A DNA stretch of 64,000 bases from Eleusine coracana subsp. coracana (GCA_032690845.1 CM064430.1:2466949-2530948); one strand, 5' to 3'. Counted from the stretch's first letter, positions 12,736-23,522 are shown. The notes: a model not told the origin generated them from the sequence alone. Translations and numbers: made by a program.

Positions 12736-14448
12736 TATAGAAGTTATGGCAAGCCCCTTTCTCCCCAACTATTGTTGCTTCCTCTCCCTCCTCTTGTGTA
12801 CCTACGGTAAGCATATAATTATTTTAGTTACTCCAATTCACAGTTCATCATTGGCTTTTTTATAGGTATTGAATGGAAAAATTAACATGATTATGAAACC
12901 ATCTTTTGCTTACTGACAAAATGTCGACTGATTCGTAGGCGTGGGCGAATTAGAGTCATTTGTTCCAATCCGAAGCATAAACAAAGACAGGGGTAATCTT
13001 TCGAAAAAGGAGCTTTCCTTTCTAAAAAGTAAAAAAATACTTTAAAATGTATTTATGGGATAACTTTACATAATTTAAAATGGCTTGTTCATTTTGCTTT
13101 TGATAGAAAGCTATATATAACTATATGAAAAGGGAATTCGAAAAACATCACTATTGTGGCATACTTTAAACTGATATTTGATGTGATTTGGAAATGTATG
13201 ACTTATTTATTAATACACAAAACAAATTGTTTTTTGGGGCTTAGGTTTAAAATTACTGTATATAATAGAAACAAAACTTGGGTAAACTTTTAATGTATGC
13301 ATTTCATAAGCGGTCGATGGATCACACTACTCGTTAATAGTTCCAAAAATACAGATGTGGCTACATAATAGATTTAGAGGGTTGGATTTAATACTCAACA
13401 ATCCTATTGCATTTAATACTCAAACAATCCTATAACATAAATAGAGCTAAGAAATATAGGGCTATGTTTTATTAACATTATTAAATAGATGCTTACATTG
13501 TCTCTCCAATAAATAGTATCCTAAAGTGTAGTGTGATAGGTTACAGTTAAAATAAAAAGGATACTTTTATTAGTGACATTTGAAATTTGATGTTGATTTT
13601 TTTTGTATTGACTAAAATAATAAACACAATGCAGAAGTAATCTTTGACCAATTGAGATTTATCAGACCATTTATTTACCCTGCTTACAACGTGGCTAGTC
13701 TTGAAAGAATTGTTAAAATATCAAATAGTCACCAAAGGATTTTCTTTTATTGGTTGCTCAAACTTTTTATAATGCAACCTAGCTAGTATACCAAACCGAA
13801 AATTCTAAGAATACCACAGTCGTGACACATCAAAATGGTTTGTTTGACCTTTTTTCATTACACATCAAAATGGTTTGTTTGACCTTTTTTCATTACACTA
13901 TTCAATAATTAATCACCTAATTAGGATACACTTAAATGGTAAGATGGGAACTTCATTTATCATCTAGGTGATTCTTTCAGCATATCCATTCAACAAAGGA
14001 ATTGGTAATCACGTCACTTTCTAATACTAGTACTAATTTTTTTTATCACTTATCCAAACAAAGTCAATGGTATGGCATATAGCTGTGTTTAATTACCAAT
14101 AAAGACTCAACAATTTTAGCAATGTATGACTTTCAGTTAACATTTGACTATGAAGTGCAGTTTCATATGCAAAGGATATAGTAAATTCATGCTACAATAT
14201 AACATCGAGAAATAATTTTGAAAGCATATTTTTATTTTGCCAAAGATACAATTTTATGTGAAACTTGATTTTACATTCTTCCTAATGGCTACTGAAAATG
14301 GGCCCGACCTTTCCCATATGAAAGGGAGGACCCTTTGGTCAGTGACTTGAGGTAAGAATTCACATGTTGATTTATTTCTCAAAAAATGGATAATATTTAT
14401 TGAACTTATAGTCAATGGAATGAGTGTCTAGCATGTACCTTCTGTTTT
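12736..14448. other. AT-rich upstream region of the MADS gene
   Basis: Strongly AT-rich with no coding signal. It holds a perfect 35-bp tandem duplication (13,826-13,860 and 13,861-13,895). The rest shows only short A/T runs. Cis-regulatory DNA for the MADS gene probably lies in the last few hundred bases. Confidence 0.45.
13826..13895. repeat. Perfect 35-bp tandem duplication
   Basis: Two identical adjacent 35-bp units starting CACATCAAAATGG and ending CTTTTTTCATTA, about 680-750 bp upstream of the MADS start codon. Perfect identity suggests a recent slippage or repair duplication. Confidence 0.9.
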
Positions 14449-14456
14449 TCTATATA
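14449..14456 (+). promoter_or_regulatory. Candidate TATA box of the MADS gene
   Basis: TCTATATAAC lies about 120 bp before the ATG at 14,576, a normal distance for a plant core promoter with a leader of about 90 nt. It is assigned on sequence and position only. Confidence 0.5.
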
Positions 14457-14575
14457 ACGGAGGTTTCTCTCTTTGTTTCAAACATAGCATATCAATCATT
14501 ACTAGAGTAGAAGGGGAAAACAACATATCCTTACTCACATTTTGGTAGTAGTTTTCTCCAAATCTCCTTTTGAGA

Positions 14576-15757
14576 ATGAGTAGGAGGCCTAGGAGATCCG
14601 GTACCAATTTTATTGAGAATGAAAGAGAGCGTAACCTTACCTACTTCAAGCGACGCTCTGGTCTTTATAAGAGTGCCACAGATTTAACCACCTTAACTGG
14701 TGCAAAAGTTGCTATTGTAGTGGAGGCCGAAAGTGGGAAGAAGTCCGCTTTCGGCATCCCATCAGCTAACCCTATTATAGAGTCTTTCCTTGCTCAGCGT
14801 GCACCAGTTGATCCACTTATCGATGAAGAAGAATCGGCCAGAATAACTTGTCTACAAAATGAGTTATTTCAGCTAGAGAAGGACAAGATTGTAGAGCAAA
14901 AGAGGGCGAAGGATACCAAGGCACATCTCAAAGAGATCCTTGAGAACTCAGGGGAAGAAGCCAAGCTCCTCTCTGATGAAGTAGAGGATCTTGGCGCTGA
15001 TGAGCTCAACAAGTTGTTCCAGAAGCTCGCATTGGTTCAGGTAGATGTTAACCATCAGTTAAATGTCAACAACCATTTTTTTGGCCAAGGGAATCCACCA
15101 CACCCCCTCTCTTCACCCCCTTGGCTATCTCAGATCAAGATGCCCCCAAGGCATCTTCCATGGGCTCATTTGCAGGAGTTCTTAGAATCATCAATGTCAT
15201 ATTCCTCACTTATTTATCCAGACATTCAACCATTAGAATATGCACAATCCACACAACCGCTACACCACCACCAAACACACATAATGCCACCACCATCTAA
15301 TGAAGCTCACCAGTACGGATACTATCTCCCACAAGAAGAACCACCCCTGTTGCCTCCACAACTCGATCTTGATCAAAACTATGCATATGCTCAAAATGTT
15401 GATTCTAACCCAATGCCTCCGCCTGATCAAAACCATGCATACACCCACAACTTTAATTTCAACCTTGTGGCACCTCCTCAGGCAGACCAACATGCAAACT
15501 CTCAATATTTTGCTGCTTATGGCCAACCATATGATGGTTACTATTGGCCTCCACTTTCTCCTTGTAATGAGCCATACCTTGATGCATTAAGTGCTTACTT
15601 GGGTCTCACCGGTGATAATGGAGACCAAGCTACTGATGACCAGGACAACATGCATGGTCCTCCTGATGATGACCAACATCAACAAGGTGGTGATGACCTC
15701 CTCAACATCAACTTATGGGATTATTCCCCTTTTCGTGATGATGGTGCAACAAATTAG
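14576..15757 (+). CDS. Type I (M-alpha-like) MADS-box transcription factor
   Basis: Intronless, 393 aa, as is usual for type I MADS genes. Residues 1-60 form a divergent MADS domain: FIENERERNLTYFKRRSGLY, then KSATDLTTLTGAKVAIVVEA, followed by FGIPSANPIIESFL, which matches the SFGHPNVESVIERFL region of AGL62/AGL28-type proteins. A charged helical segment at about residues 75-165 (LQNELFQLEKDKIVEQKRAK) probably forms a coiled coil for dimerisation. The C-terminal 200 residues are rich in Pro, Gln, Asn, Tyr and acidic residues and could be an activation region. The frame is open 6 bases further up but only to a TTG, so the ATG at 14,576 is taken as the start. It probably acts in the nucleus; relatives act in gametophyte and endosperm development. 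Odd points are the loss of a lysine in the usual KKA motif (here KSA) and an altered N-terminal arm, so DNA contacts may be weaker. Confidence 0.88.
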   Translation: MSRRPRRSGTNFIENERERNLTYFKRRSGLYKSATDLTTLTGAKVAIVVEAESGKKSAFGIPSANPIIESFLAQRAPVDPLIDEEESARITCLQNELFQLEKDKIVEQKRAKDTKAHLKEILENSGEEAKLLSDEVEDLGADELNKLFQKLALVQVDVNHQLNVNNHFFGQGNPPHPLSSPPWLSQIKMPPRHLPWAHLQEFLESSMSYSSLIYPDIQPLEYAQSTQPLHHHQTHIMPPPSNEAHQYGYYLPQEEPPLLPPQLDLDQNYAYAQNVDSNPMPPPDQNHAYTHNFNFNLVAPPQADQHANSQYFAAYGQPYDGYYWPPLSPCNEPYLDALSAYLGLTGDNGDQATDDQDNMHGPPDDDQHQQGGDDLLNINLWDYSPFRDDGATN

Positions 15758-16593
15758 CTTGGTGATGATGTTGCCCATCCTGGTGTCACCTAATGCAAGA
15801 ATTTAATAAGTAGGTTTTCATTATGGCTGAATAAGTTATTTGATGTATCTTTAGTTTTTCATTTCGCAAAAAGTTGTAGTTTGGACTGTCGTGTCTTGCC
15901 CTATCATTATAGATGTCATGCATGTATGGATGTAACATGGGCAGAACTCTTGAAGCCTGTTTCATGAGGCTAATCCTTGCAATGCTTTGTATCTTTATCC
16001 CTGTAATGATTTTACCTTCTTGTTATTTAAAAGAAATAATTTTTTTTAGTTTTAGATGAAAATTGTTTCTTACATTATTAGGATGAACAAGAACCTGTTA
16101 CAGATGTGGGTTTGTGGTCACTTCTTTGATACAAAATAGATAGTACACTTACCTAACAATCTGGAAAGTATGCCTCCACAAATATGGAAAGGTATACAAC
16201 TATAGTACTAAACATTCTTCATGAGAAATATTTTTAAATCAAATATGATGCCTTGGTCTTTCAATTTAAGTAGTTATTTATTTACTACTTATAAATAAGG
16301 AATGCACCCAATCTAAATCATGATTGAGCGTCGATCAGTCAAAGTAGAAATTATGCAGGATTTCCTCCATTATCCAATATTTTTTATGGGAAACGGTAAT
16401 GCTAGGAGAGAAACTGAAGAAACAAAATCCACGGGAGTTGACATGACCATTGCCTTTGACTTCGTCCTAAGTTTAGTAGTAATTTATTTTTATCTTTGAC
16501 TAGTTGACTTTATATTTTGGCAGGAAAGGGAGAAAGAAAAACAGAGGAGGACCAGCCTTGATTGCGAAATGTTTCATCCAAACTAGTTTTCTA
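15758..16593. other. Downstream region of the MADS gene
   Basis: AT-rich. The likely 3' UTR of the MADS gene occupies the first 250-300 bases, with AATAAG/AATAAT-type signals. No gene is recognised further on. Confidence 0.4.
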
Positions 16594-17655
16594 TGGGGTT
16601 GTTTGCTTCAACTTATAATCGATCCAGATTAAACAATTCAAATGACAAACAAATAGGTCAGATTATGGGGACATATTATATAATCAAGAGGTCATATTAT
16701 GATAATTCAATAATCCTCTCATGAGGTACTTATTTTACATTATTTTGATAAAACAACCACTATCCATGACAACTTGCATTGATGAAAATTACCCATAATT
16801 GCCATCCCCCACCCTATTCCTCCACACTCTCTGCTTCTCACTATGTTGACCTCCCACCCCCATTCCTCTCCTCTCCCTCTCTTGCTCCTCTAAAACCCTA
16901 ACAATTCTCACAAAATCCGACCAAATCGGGTTAGGGACCCTTACAAAACAGGCATCTCGTTTTTCTTTCATAAACTTTAGTCATAATTTAAGAATCCCGC
17001 ATGAAACCACCAACTTGAAATAAAAAGAGGCAGCTAATAATAGCTGTGGAGTAATATGTTGCAAACTTTGATAGGGTCTTCAATCTGTATGTATGTTAAA
17101 TTGTTAATTCTACATTTCTAAAAAAAGCTTAACCTGCAAAGGTAAGATGACCTTGAGCATTGTCTGATAGAGAATATCTCTCATGTAGATCAAGAAAATC
17201 CCTAAACCTATTTTGTCGCGGAGTCGGATGAGAAGATTTTTTAACTAGGCCACGTAAATTCACTCCTCTTGGGAATCGAACCTAGGTCATTGGAGTGCTA
17301 CTCGAAAAACTTAACCATTAAGCTAAGAGCCATTTTTTGTAATTCTTATTCAAACCTAAGATATATAATTTTGTATATGATCATTCGAGAATATTTTATT
17401 TTTTGTAGAACATGAATGTTGGGCTTGTATGAAATATTTGAACTAATTTTTTGTAATTGTATGATTTTATTAAAGGTCCTGTAAAGTTTTCAAATGTCTC
17501 TGACAAAATAAATAAGTCATTTCAAATACTTAAGTATATTATTATCTTCTTATATCTCAAATAAATAATCTAAGTACCAATAATCTTGATAAGCAAATAC
17601 TCTATCCAGATTATATAATTATAATCTAGCATCTATAATTGGGAAACAAACAATC
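16594..17655. mobile_element. Candidate non-autonomous DNA transposon with imperfect terminal inverted repeats
   Basis: The left end (GGTTGTTTGCTTCAACTTAT...ATCCAGATTA) is the imperfect reverse complement of the right end (TAATCTGGATAGAG... and ATTGTTTGTTTCCCAATTATA on the complementary strand). The interior is AT-rich and non-coding. A tRNA-like SINE head (17,271-17,331) appears to be nested inside. The family is not identified, and a target duplication is not clear. Confidence 0.45.
17120..17335 (-). mobile_element. Candidate tRNA-derived SINE
   Basis: On the minus strand a tRNA-like head is visible. TAGCTTAATGG (17,316-17,326) resembles a Pol III A box and GGTTCGATTCCC (17,271-17,282) a B box, at nearly tRNA spacing. 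The anticodon region cannot fold as a good tRNA. The sequence then runs into a non-tRNA body and ends near a T-rich tract at about 17,122-17,130, as in rice p-SINE-type elements. The body was not matched to a known family. Confidence 0.45.
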
Positions 17656-19110
17656 TACTATATAAAGGCCCATGTATTGCAATTTTGTTGCTGGTGACAG
17701 AATGGAAGCTCAAAGATACGGACCGAAGATATAAGTTTTTTGAACAAAATGGTAAGAAAAGAATCTCAGATCTCAAAGTCTTTTCTCTCAGAAAATAACT
17801 TGATGTCTCGTGTTCTTTTGTTTGGACGAGTGAGTATATCCTCTTATTATAATAATTCTATAGCCTATTCACTTTCACTGGTAGAGAAACCGAAACCGTT
17901 ACGTTACACCGTGGACTATAGAGTAAGTTTCGAAACGATTGTTTAAAGAGTAATAATTCATAAGCCATGTCTTACCTTCAATTTTGCACTGAATTCCGTG
18001 AATATTTTTCTTTGCTTGACTCTATGGTTCTTGCTACTCCTCTGCCCCTACGACTAGCTGGCATTGCCAATTGCCTACGACGGTAGTTCTTTCGGACCCA
18101 ATACACGAGTTCCTTGTTTTGATCTGCAAGTTTTGCTCTATTTTTACTTTTCTGGACCACGAGTTTTGGTTGTTTTCTTGTGTGCTCTTGCTTTGCTCCG
18201 GTTAACATGCTTGCTACGCCATCTTAGCTTCAACTCCCAACTTACCATCTTACCACTTACTCCACATTGATCACGTACTTAAAAGCATGGCTAACGATTT
18301 ATCCCGTTGCCGGCTATAAACATTTGTTCACATACTCTCTTTAAATTTTAATTATTGACGCAATTCATTTTTTTAGCTATGTTCGTTCATTCATCTTATT
18401 TAAAATTTTTGCTAAATTATAAAAAATTATATAGTAGATTTCAACTTTCTTTAGTGATAAAATAAACTGTAATAAAATATTTAACAAATTTTTAAATTTT
18501 TTGAATAAGACAATTGATCAAACATAACTAAAAAATTAATTGCATCAACAATTTAAATCCGAAGATAGTACTAAGTTAGCTATTTGGTTGACTAAAAGAA
18601 TATTATTGAATTAGTATCATGCCCACCTTCATCGATTCACCAGTTTATGTTACAATTAGCTGATAGCCGGCTGATAATGTAGAGTCGGCTTCTTGTCTCT
18701 ATCCTCCAACTCGGCATAAATGTGATGTGGCACGTTATTTACCCGATTTACATTATATTTCCTCTGTTTCAAGATAAATATCATATTAATATTTAAATTT
18801 AATTCAACAATACATTTCATTCTTACTTCCTAATATAGCATCTCTTTTTTCAGTATATCTTTATTTCCATCTTTGTTGTCTCAATTTTTTATACACCATA
18901 TATTTTTTACTCATCTGGTTATAGATTTTTATGCTTGCTCTAAGCTAGTTTCAGATAGTATCCTTATAGAGATAGGAACGCCGCTGTAGCCTACTCCCTC
19001 CATTCTGAAAATACTGTTGTTAGGACAGCATATAGGTTTTAAGACAATTTGCCTAGAAAACACGTCTCTAAGGGCATGTCCCTGATGAAGATGTGAACGT
19101 TTTTTACCCT
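17656..19110. other. AT-rich intergenic region with MITE fragments
   Basis: No gene is recognised. At 17,656 TCTACTATATAAAGG resembles Helitron 5' ends, at low confidence. About 18,330-18,590 looks like a divergent Stowaway-type interior ('tgaataagacaattgatcaa'). CTCCCTCCATTCTGAAAA near 18,994 is a Stowaway-like terminus without a clear partner. Confidence 0.35.
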
Positions 19111-19124
19111 CTCAAAGGACTGAT

Positions 19125-19665
19125 GATAGCTTACTGCTTAAAATTTCAGAGCAATACAGTTGATGTGCAATAAGCACTTGAGCAGGAACGGGCGAACTGC
19201 CAGTGGCTGTGTGGCATTCACGAAACGGAGGAGCCTTTTTAGCCTGTCCGAGCCTAGAGGTAACTTCCTTCTGAATCAAGAAAGGCCAAAATCTGCCACG
19301 GTCCCGGGCCCACATGCCATCGCATCCGCCCAGTAGGCGCAGAACAGAGGTTGATAGATGACGAAAATTTCAGCAATCGTTTCTCTCCCCTTGGTGGAGA
19401 TAGCATTCTGACGTGTAATAGACACAAACATGCTACAATCACATCGAAAATAGATGGCTCGAGGAACACAAAATCAGATCTATGAGGAGAAAGCTACCCA
19501 TGCTCTGCTCAGCTCGCCTCACTATTTCTCAGTGCAACAAAGAAACACATTTGAATCTGAACACTTGGACGTATCGGTCCCTCTGTTAACAATGACACTT
19601 GGTCCACACGACCCACGCCTCCCATGAGACCTTGCATGTATCACTACTATGAGAGCAAGGCCAAC
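19125..19665 (-). repeat. Segmental duplicate of the AAP 3' flank (copy A)
   Basis: Blocks here match, in the same order, the downstream flank of the AAP gene at 27,155-27,335, 28,190-28,400 and 28,705-28,790. Examples are 'atttcagagcaatacagtt', 'ggccaaaatctgccacgg', 'aaaatttcagcaatcgttt', 'gctctgctc' before 'tcactatttctcag', and 'gtccacacgaccca'. Copy A lacks the 0.85-kb GC-rich insert found at 27,336-28,180. Together with the gene-end fragment at 21,549-21,676 it represents a second, broken AAP 3' region. Confidence 0.75.
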
Positions 19666-19677
19666 CCTCTTTGCGTA

Positions 19678-21220
19678 AGAGCAACTCTAAAAGCTTTCTA
19701 ATCTCATCCTAAATAGCAAAATAACTACATATTAGAGATGAAAGGATAAAAAAAATTGTTCCACGAGTTTCCTAATCACATCTCCTTTGTTTTCTTATCC
19801 TTAGAAAATGTCCTTCATCTCCACTATAGTAGAGATCTTCCATCCATGTCCCATCAATTTTCTCCAACCACCAGTCGTTTTTATCCCCACTATAGTGGAG
19901 ATCTTTCATCATGTTCCATCAATTTTCTCCAGCTACCAGTCGTATTTTCTGGCACGTGATTTTTCCTTGCTTTCTGCTCGCCCTGACTCCCACCATCGTC
20001 CACCAGTCAATACTGCCACTTGCCGGATCAATCCTCCATGCGCTGCCCCATTGCCCAAAATCACTCGCTTGGGTCAAATTGTTGCCGTAGAAATTAGGGG
20101 CTTCTTCCCTGGTGCAGACGAGAAGCAATGTTGCCACCTCCCTTCCCCTCGCTACGCGATCCATGGCTCTGGTCCGCCATCCTATTTCCTTATGTGCCGC
20201 CTGGTCACCGAATATGCTTGTCCGGCCGCCGACGCATTGTGGATCCCGGTCAGCGAGAGTTGAGACCACCCATGGACACCCATGAATGTACTGGGTCGCA
20301 CTACGCTAGTCGGCCTTGCCTTCATCTAAGACGAGTCACCATCATCGTGGTGAGCTCGCCTTGCTTAGTTCTCACTGTGGACTTGGCTGCCAACTGTCGA
20401 TGTTGTGGTGAGCTCGTGCGTTGTGCATGCACGGAGGCAGAAGATTGGATAGAAGGTGGGCCCATGTGCAAGTTAGAAATAAGAGAGAGAAGAAAGAAAA
20501 GGGTCCACGTGTCAGATTATTGGTGACGGGATTATTGGGAAACTGCTGAAGCAAAGTTTTCTAATATGTAGAAATTAGTTTTTGTCCATCTCCAATAGTT
20601 TTATGTTGGAAAAAATCCTTAGTGGTCATCATAAAAAAAAATTATGTTTCCTTATTGTCCACCGAAAATTTCAACTTTTCTAGTGACCATGAGTTAAACT
20701 TTTTTGCCTTTTTGGTCATCACAATGTTAAAGTTGGAGATAAAAAAAAATCATTTTTTTGTCCTAGGCAACATCATTATGGCTAATGATCCTTATTAACC
20801 ATGACATTAGGAAATATATCAGTTAATATTTAATTTGCAAGTCTGGACATTATGAGTATGTATTTTTGAATTTTTTTGGTAACAATAATATGTATTTTTG
20901 ACAATAGTAAAAATATTGTTTCAGATAAAAAAAATTGAATAGTATGTATTCATATTTTGTTCATGTTAACAAATTATATTAACTAAATTCTGTGACTAAT
21001 AGAACTTTGGTATAAAAATGTTGTTAGGGATAAAAGTGACTTTTTCCTCCAATTTAACACAAGGATGGCCAAAAAGGAAAAAAAATTGAGTCCAATGACC
21101 ACTAGAAAAGTTAAAAACTTTCGATGGCCAATAAGGAATTCAAAAAATTAATGATTGTCATGGAGAAATTTTTTCTTTCATATTAGGAATTGATTATTGA
21201 GAAACTATTGAAGTTGATCT
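19678..21220. mobile_element. Candidate TIR element interrupting the AAP 3' duplicate
   Basis: The left end AGAGCAACTCTAAAAGCTTT and the reverse complement of the right end (AGATCAACTTCAATAGTTTC) match imperfectly, and both continue into similar AT-rich sequence. A further related end occurs near 20,530-20,556, so there may be nested copies. The interior (19,750-20,520) has open frames with no recognised domain and a 60-bp direct repeat (about 19,820-19,877 and 19,888-19,947). A separate foldback lies at 20,650-21,136. It splits the duplicated AAP flank from the duplicated AAP gene end. Confidence 0.4.
20650..21136. mobile_element. Foldback (long inverted-repeat) element
   Basis: Arms at 20,650-20,719 and 21,064-21,136 are imperfect reverse complements of about 70 bp, each with CTTTTCTAGTG and CCTTTTTGG in matching order. 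The interior is AT-rich and non-coding. Confidence 0.6.
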
Positions 21221-21548
21221 AATGTCAGTGCCACCTCATTTTGAAACAAGCGTTCAAAGTACCTCTAGGGCTTCATATGAACTCCAATACTTTTTAAAAT
21301 TTAATTGAGAAATTTGATCACTTCTGCTCCAACACCACTCCACGGGCTGGTTGGCGCGGGACTGCAAGAGAGGAGAGAGGGCCAGCAGGCCCACGGCCGC
21401 GTTGGAGCTTTGGTGGAGACCGTCACAACTGAAGCAACAAGGATGTATGTCCAGACTTGCTCTGAGCCTCTGACGGCATACAAATTGTTCCCAGAGACAA
21501 AGACCATTGCTGCCACTACATTCCATGGATGGACCAGGTGTTCTAGCT

Positions 21549-21676
21549 CTTAGGGGAGACCTTGAATGGCTTGTACCCCTTGAAGTCGGTGACAAGCACC
21601 TGCACGGCTCTGGCGGCGTCGAGCAGGGAGACGACGAGGCAGACGACGTTGAGCACACGCTCATCCACGTCCACGT
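21549..21676 (-). pseudogene. Decayed C-terminal end of an amino acid permease gene
   Basis: Minus-strand translation gives VLNVVCLVVSLLDAARAVQV followed by LVTDFKGYKPFKVS. This matches the last 40 or so residues of the intact AAP gene at 28,897-29,020 (VACLVVSLLAAAGAVQG, LVTDLKGYKPFKVS). The stop codon is lost: the reading continues PKS before a later TAG. The match ends abruptly near the position equal to residue 440 of the permease, after which the sequence is unrelated. It is a gene relic with no expected function. Confidence 0.85.
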
Positions 21677-21769
21677 ACAACAAAAACCGATTTGAATTAG
21701 TCATGCATGTCATGCCTTTAAAAACTAGAGAATATTCTGTCACATGGTGATGACTGGCACTGGCCTTGT

Positions 21770-21955
21770 GTTGTCTCTCTAATTCTATACAACAATATCG
21801 ACTACTGCTAATCTATAAAACTTGCGCAGCACGGGCTACCTACTGATATCTTTCTTTTGATACTGCATCTATCTGCAGTAGAGAGTGGTACCTTTTTTTC
21901 TTGATTCTCCGCTCCAGTCCTGAGCATTTGCACAGCTATATATATTAGTAATTTG
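21770..21955 (+). repeat. Duplicate of the CCD8-like gene's 5' flank
   Basis: Blocks with 'atcgactactgctaatctat', 'gcgcagcacggg', 'atctttctt-gatactgcat' and 'cctgagcatttgcac' recur in order at 23,405-23,520, directly before the CCD8-like gene. The copy stops before the coding sequence. Confidence 0.7.
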
Positions 21956-22029
21956 CATGTGGGACACACACGTGTTATTCTCAGTACCACGAATATTTAG
22001 TGACATGATGCTAAAAAAAATATTATGAA

Positions 22030-23140
22030 AATGCATTCCTTGTACTTTGCAAAAGGGCTATAAAAATTAATATATTTCAACAAAATTAGTTAATCACAAC
22101 CATACTTACCACACGAGAATACAAAATTATTATGTGTTATGTTTGACCACGCTCTAACTTATGCGTATTTTTTGTAACATAAAATTTTAATAGGTATAGA
22201 TCCATGGCAAGCGAAAATTACAAGGTCTATTAATTTTGGTTCTACGCACAAAGTAATTCAACATACAATTATATTTAAATAAGTGTTAAGAGCTGATAAG
22301 TACATCAAATTTGGATCAATCGTATTCCGATCATAATGAAGCCATTACCAAAGTAGAACATCAACATGAATCAACCTTAGGGTTATCTTAACTCTTACCA
22401 GCAGAAGTCGAACCCCACTAATTGATACATCTCCCGAGCCTTCTCGCGTCGCTCTCATCAATCACCATCAGCGCCTCGACCATGTCGACTCCGTCCGTGC
22501 CTAAAGCTCTTGAGTAATCTGCCATGATTGGGATCAGAGGCGTGGAGGTTCTGGACAGCATCCACACGAAGTTACAGGCCAATGGTTGATTTCTCGATCC
22601 TCGGCGGTGCGATGATCGAGAAGGCCGGACGGCAATTCAAACAAAATCGCAAGTGGCAAGGGAAAGAAAATTGAAAACTCAGACTGGGAAGGAAAGCTAC
22701 GTGCTTATTTTTGCAGGAAAGAAAAGAGAATTAATCACTAGGAAGGAAAGATTATTATTATTGGGAAGGAAAAGAGAATTAATCACTCAGACTTTGAAGG
22801 AAAGTTAGGTGCATGTTTTTGCAGGAAAGAGACTTACGTGCAGGAAAGGAAAGAAAAGTTACGTGCGGCATGTCAACAACATGAGAAATAGTTACGTGCA
22901 TGGTTTTGCAGGAAAGGAAAGAGAATTATATTACTGGAAAGAAAAGAGAATTACTCACTCTGATTGAATTAATCAATGTCTATATAATTCCATGTGTAAG
23001 TCAGGCGGGTAAAAGAAATTGGCAGGTGAGAAAAAACAATGCTAGGGTGGAACACACTAAAAATTTGTCAACAGCGTGATGCATCGCCGCCTCCACTCGT
23101 CAGTTTGTGGGTCCGTCTGTAATATCCAATGCTTTAAGGG
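22030..23140. other. Intergenic region with purine-rich degenerate repeats
   Basis: No gene is recognised. 22,670-22,970 has four or five degenerate copies of a phrase like 'gcaggaaaggaaagagaatt' joined to 'ttacgtgca'. A short GC-rich stretch at 22,430-22,630 has no recognisable product. Confidence 0.45.
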
Positions 23141-23144
23141 TTGA

Positions 23145-23345
23145 GTTGGATTTTTGACCAAGGGTTAAAAGAGGGGTGGGTAGATTAACTCAGGGTCAGA
23201 GGTATTCGCCACGATGTTTAGTCTTTATAATAGAAGAAGAGAAGAGAGATGAGGTGGGTTTTAGACCACGGGTTAAAAGAGGGATGGGTAGATTAACTCA
23301 GGGTGAGAGGTATTCGCCATGATGTTTAGTCTTTATAGTAGAAGA
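23145..23345. repeat. Tandem duplication of about 100 bp
   Basis: Two adjacent copies share 'gggtagattaactcagggt', 'gagaggtattcgcca' and 'gatgtttagtctttat-gta'. On the minus strand each copy begins TCTACTATAAAGACTAAAC, similar to rice Helitron 5' ends, so these may be stacked Helitron termini. Confidence 0.65.
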
Positions 23346-23522
23346 TATATCTGTTTATTACATCCATAGAGGCATAGAGACGGCCAGGCCTTGTTTTGTT
23401 GTTCTAAACAACAACATCGACTACTAATAATCTATAAAGCTCGCGCAGCACGGGGGCTAACCTACCGACATCTTTCTTGATACTGCATCGATCTGTGCAT
23501 CCTGAGCATTTGCACGGATGTG

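Noticed and set aside
21254..21664. 136-codon minus-strand ORF just upstream of the AAP relic
   Set aside because: Runs through the AAP relic in the wrong frame; no recognisable protein in its remaining part, though a captured fragment cannot be excluded.
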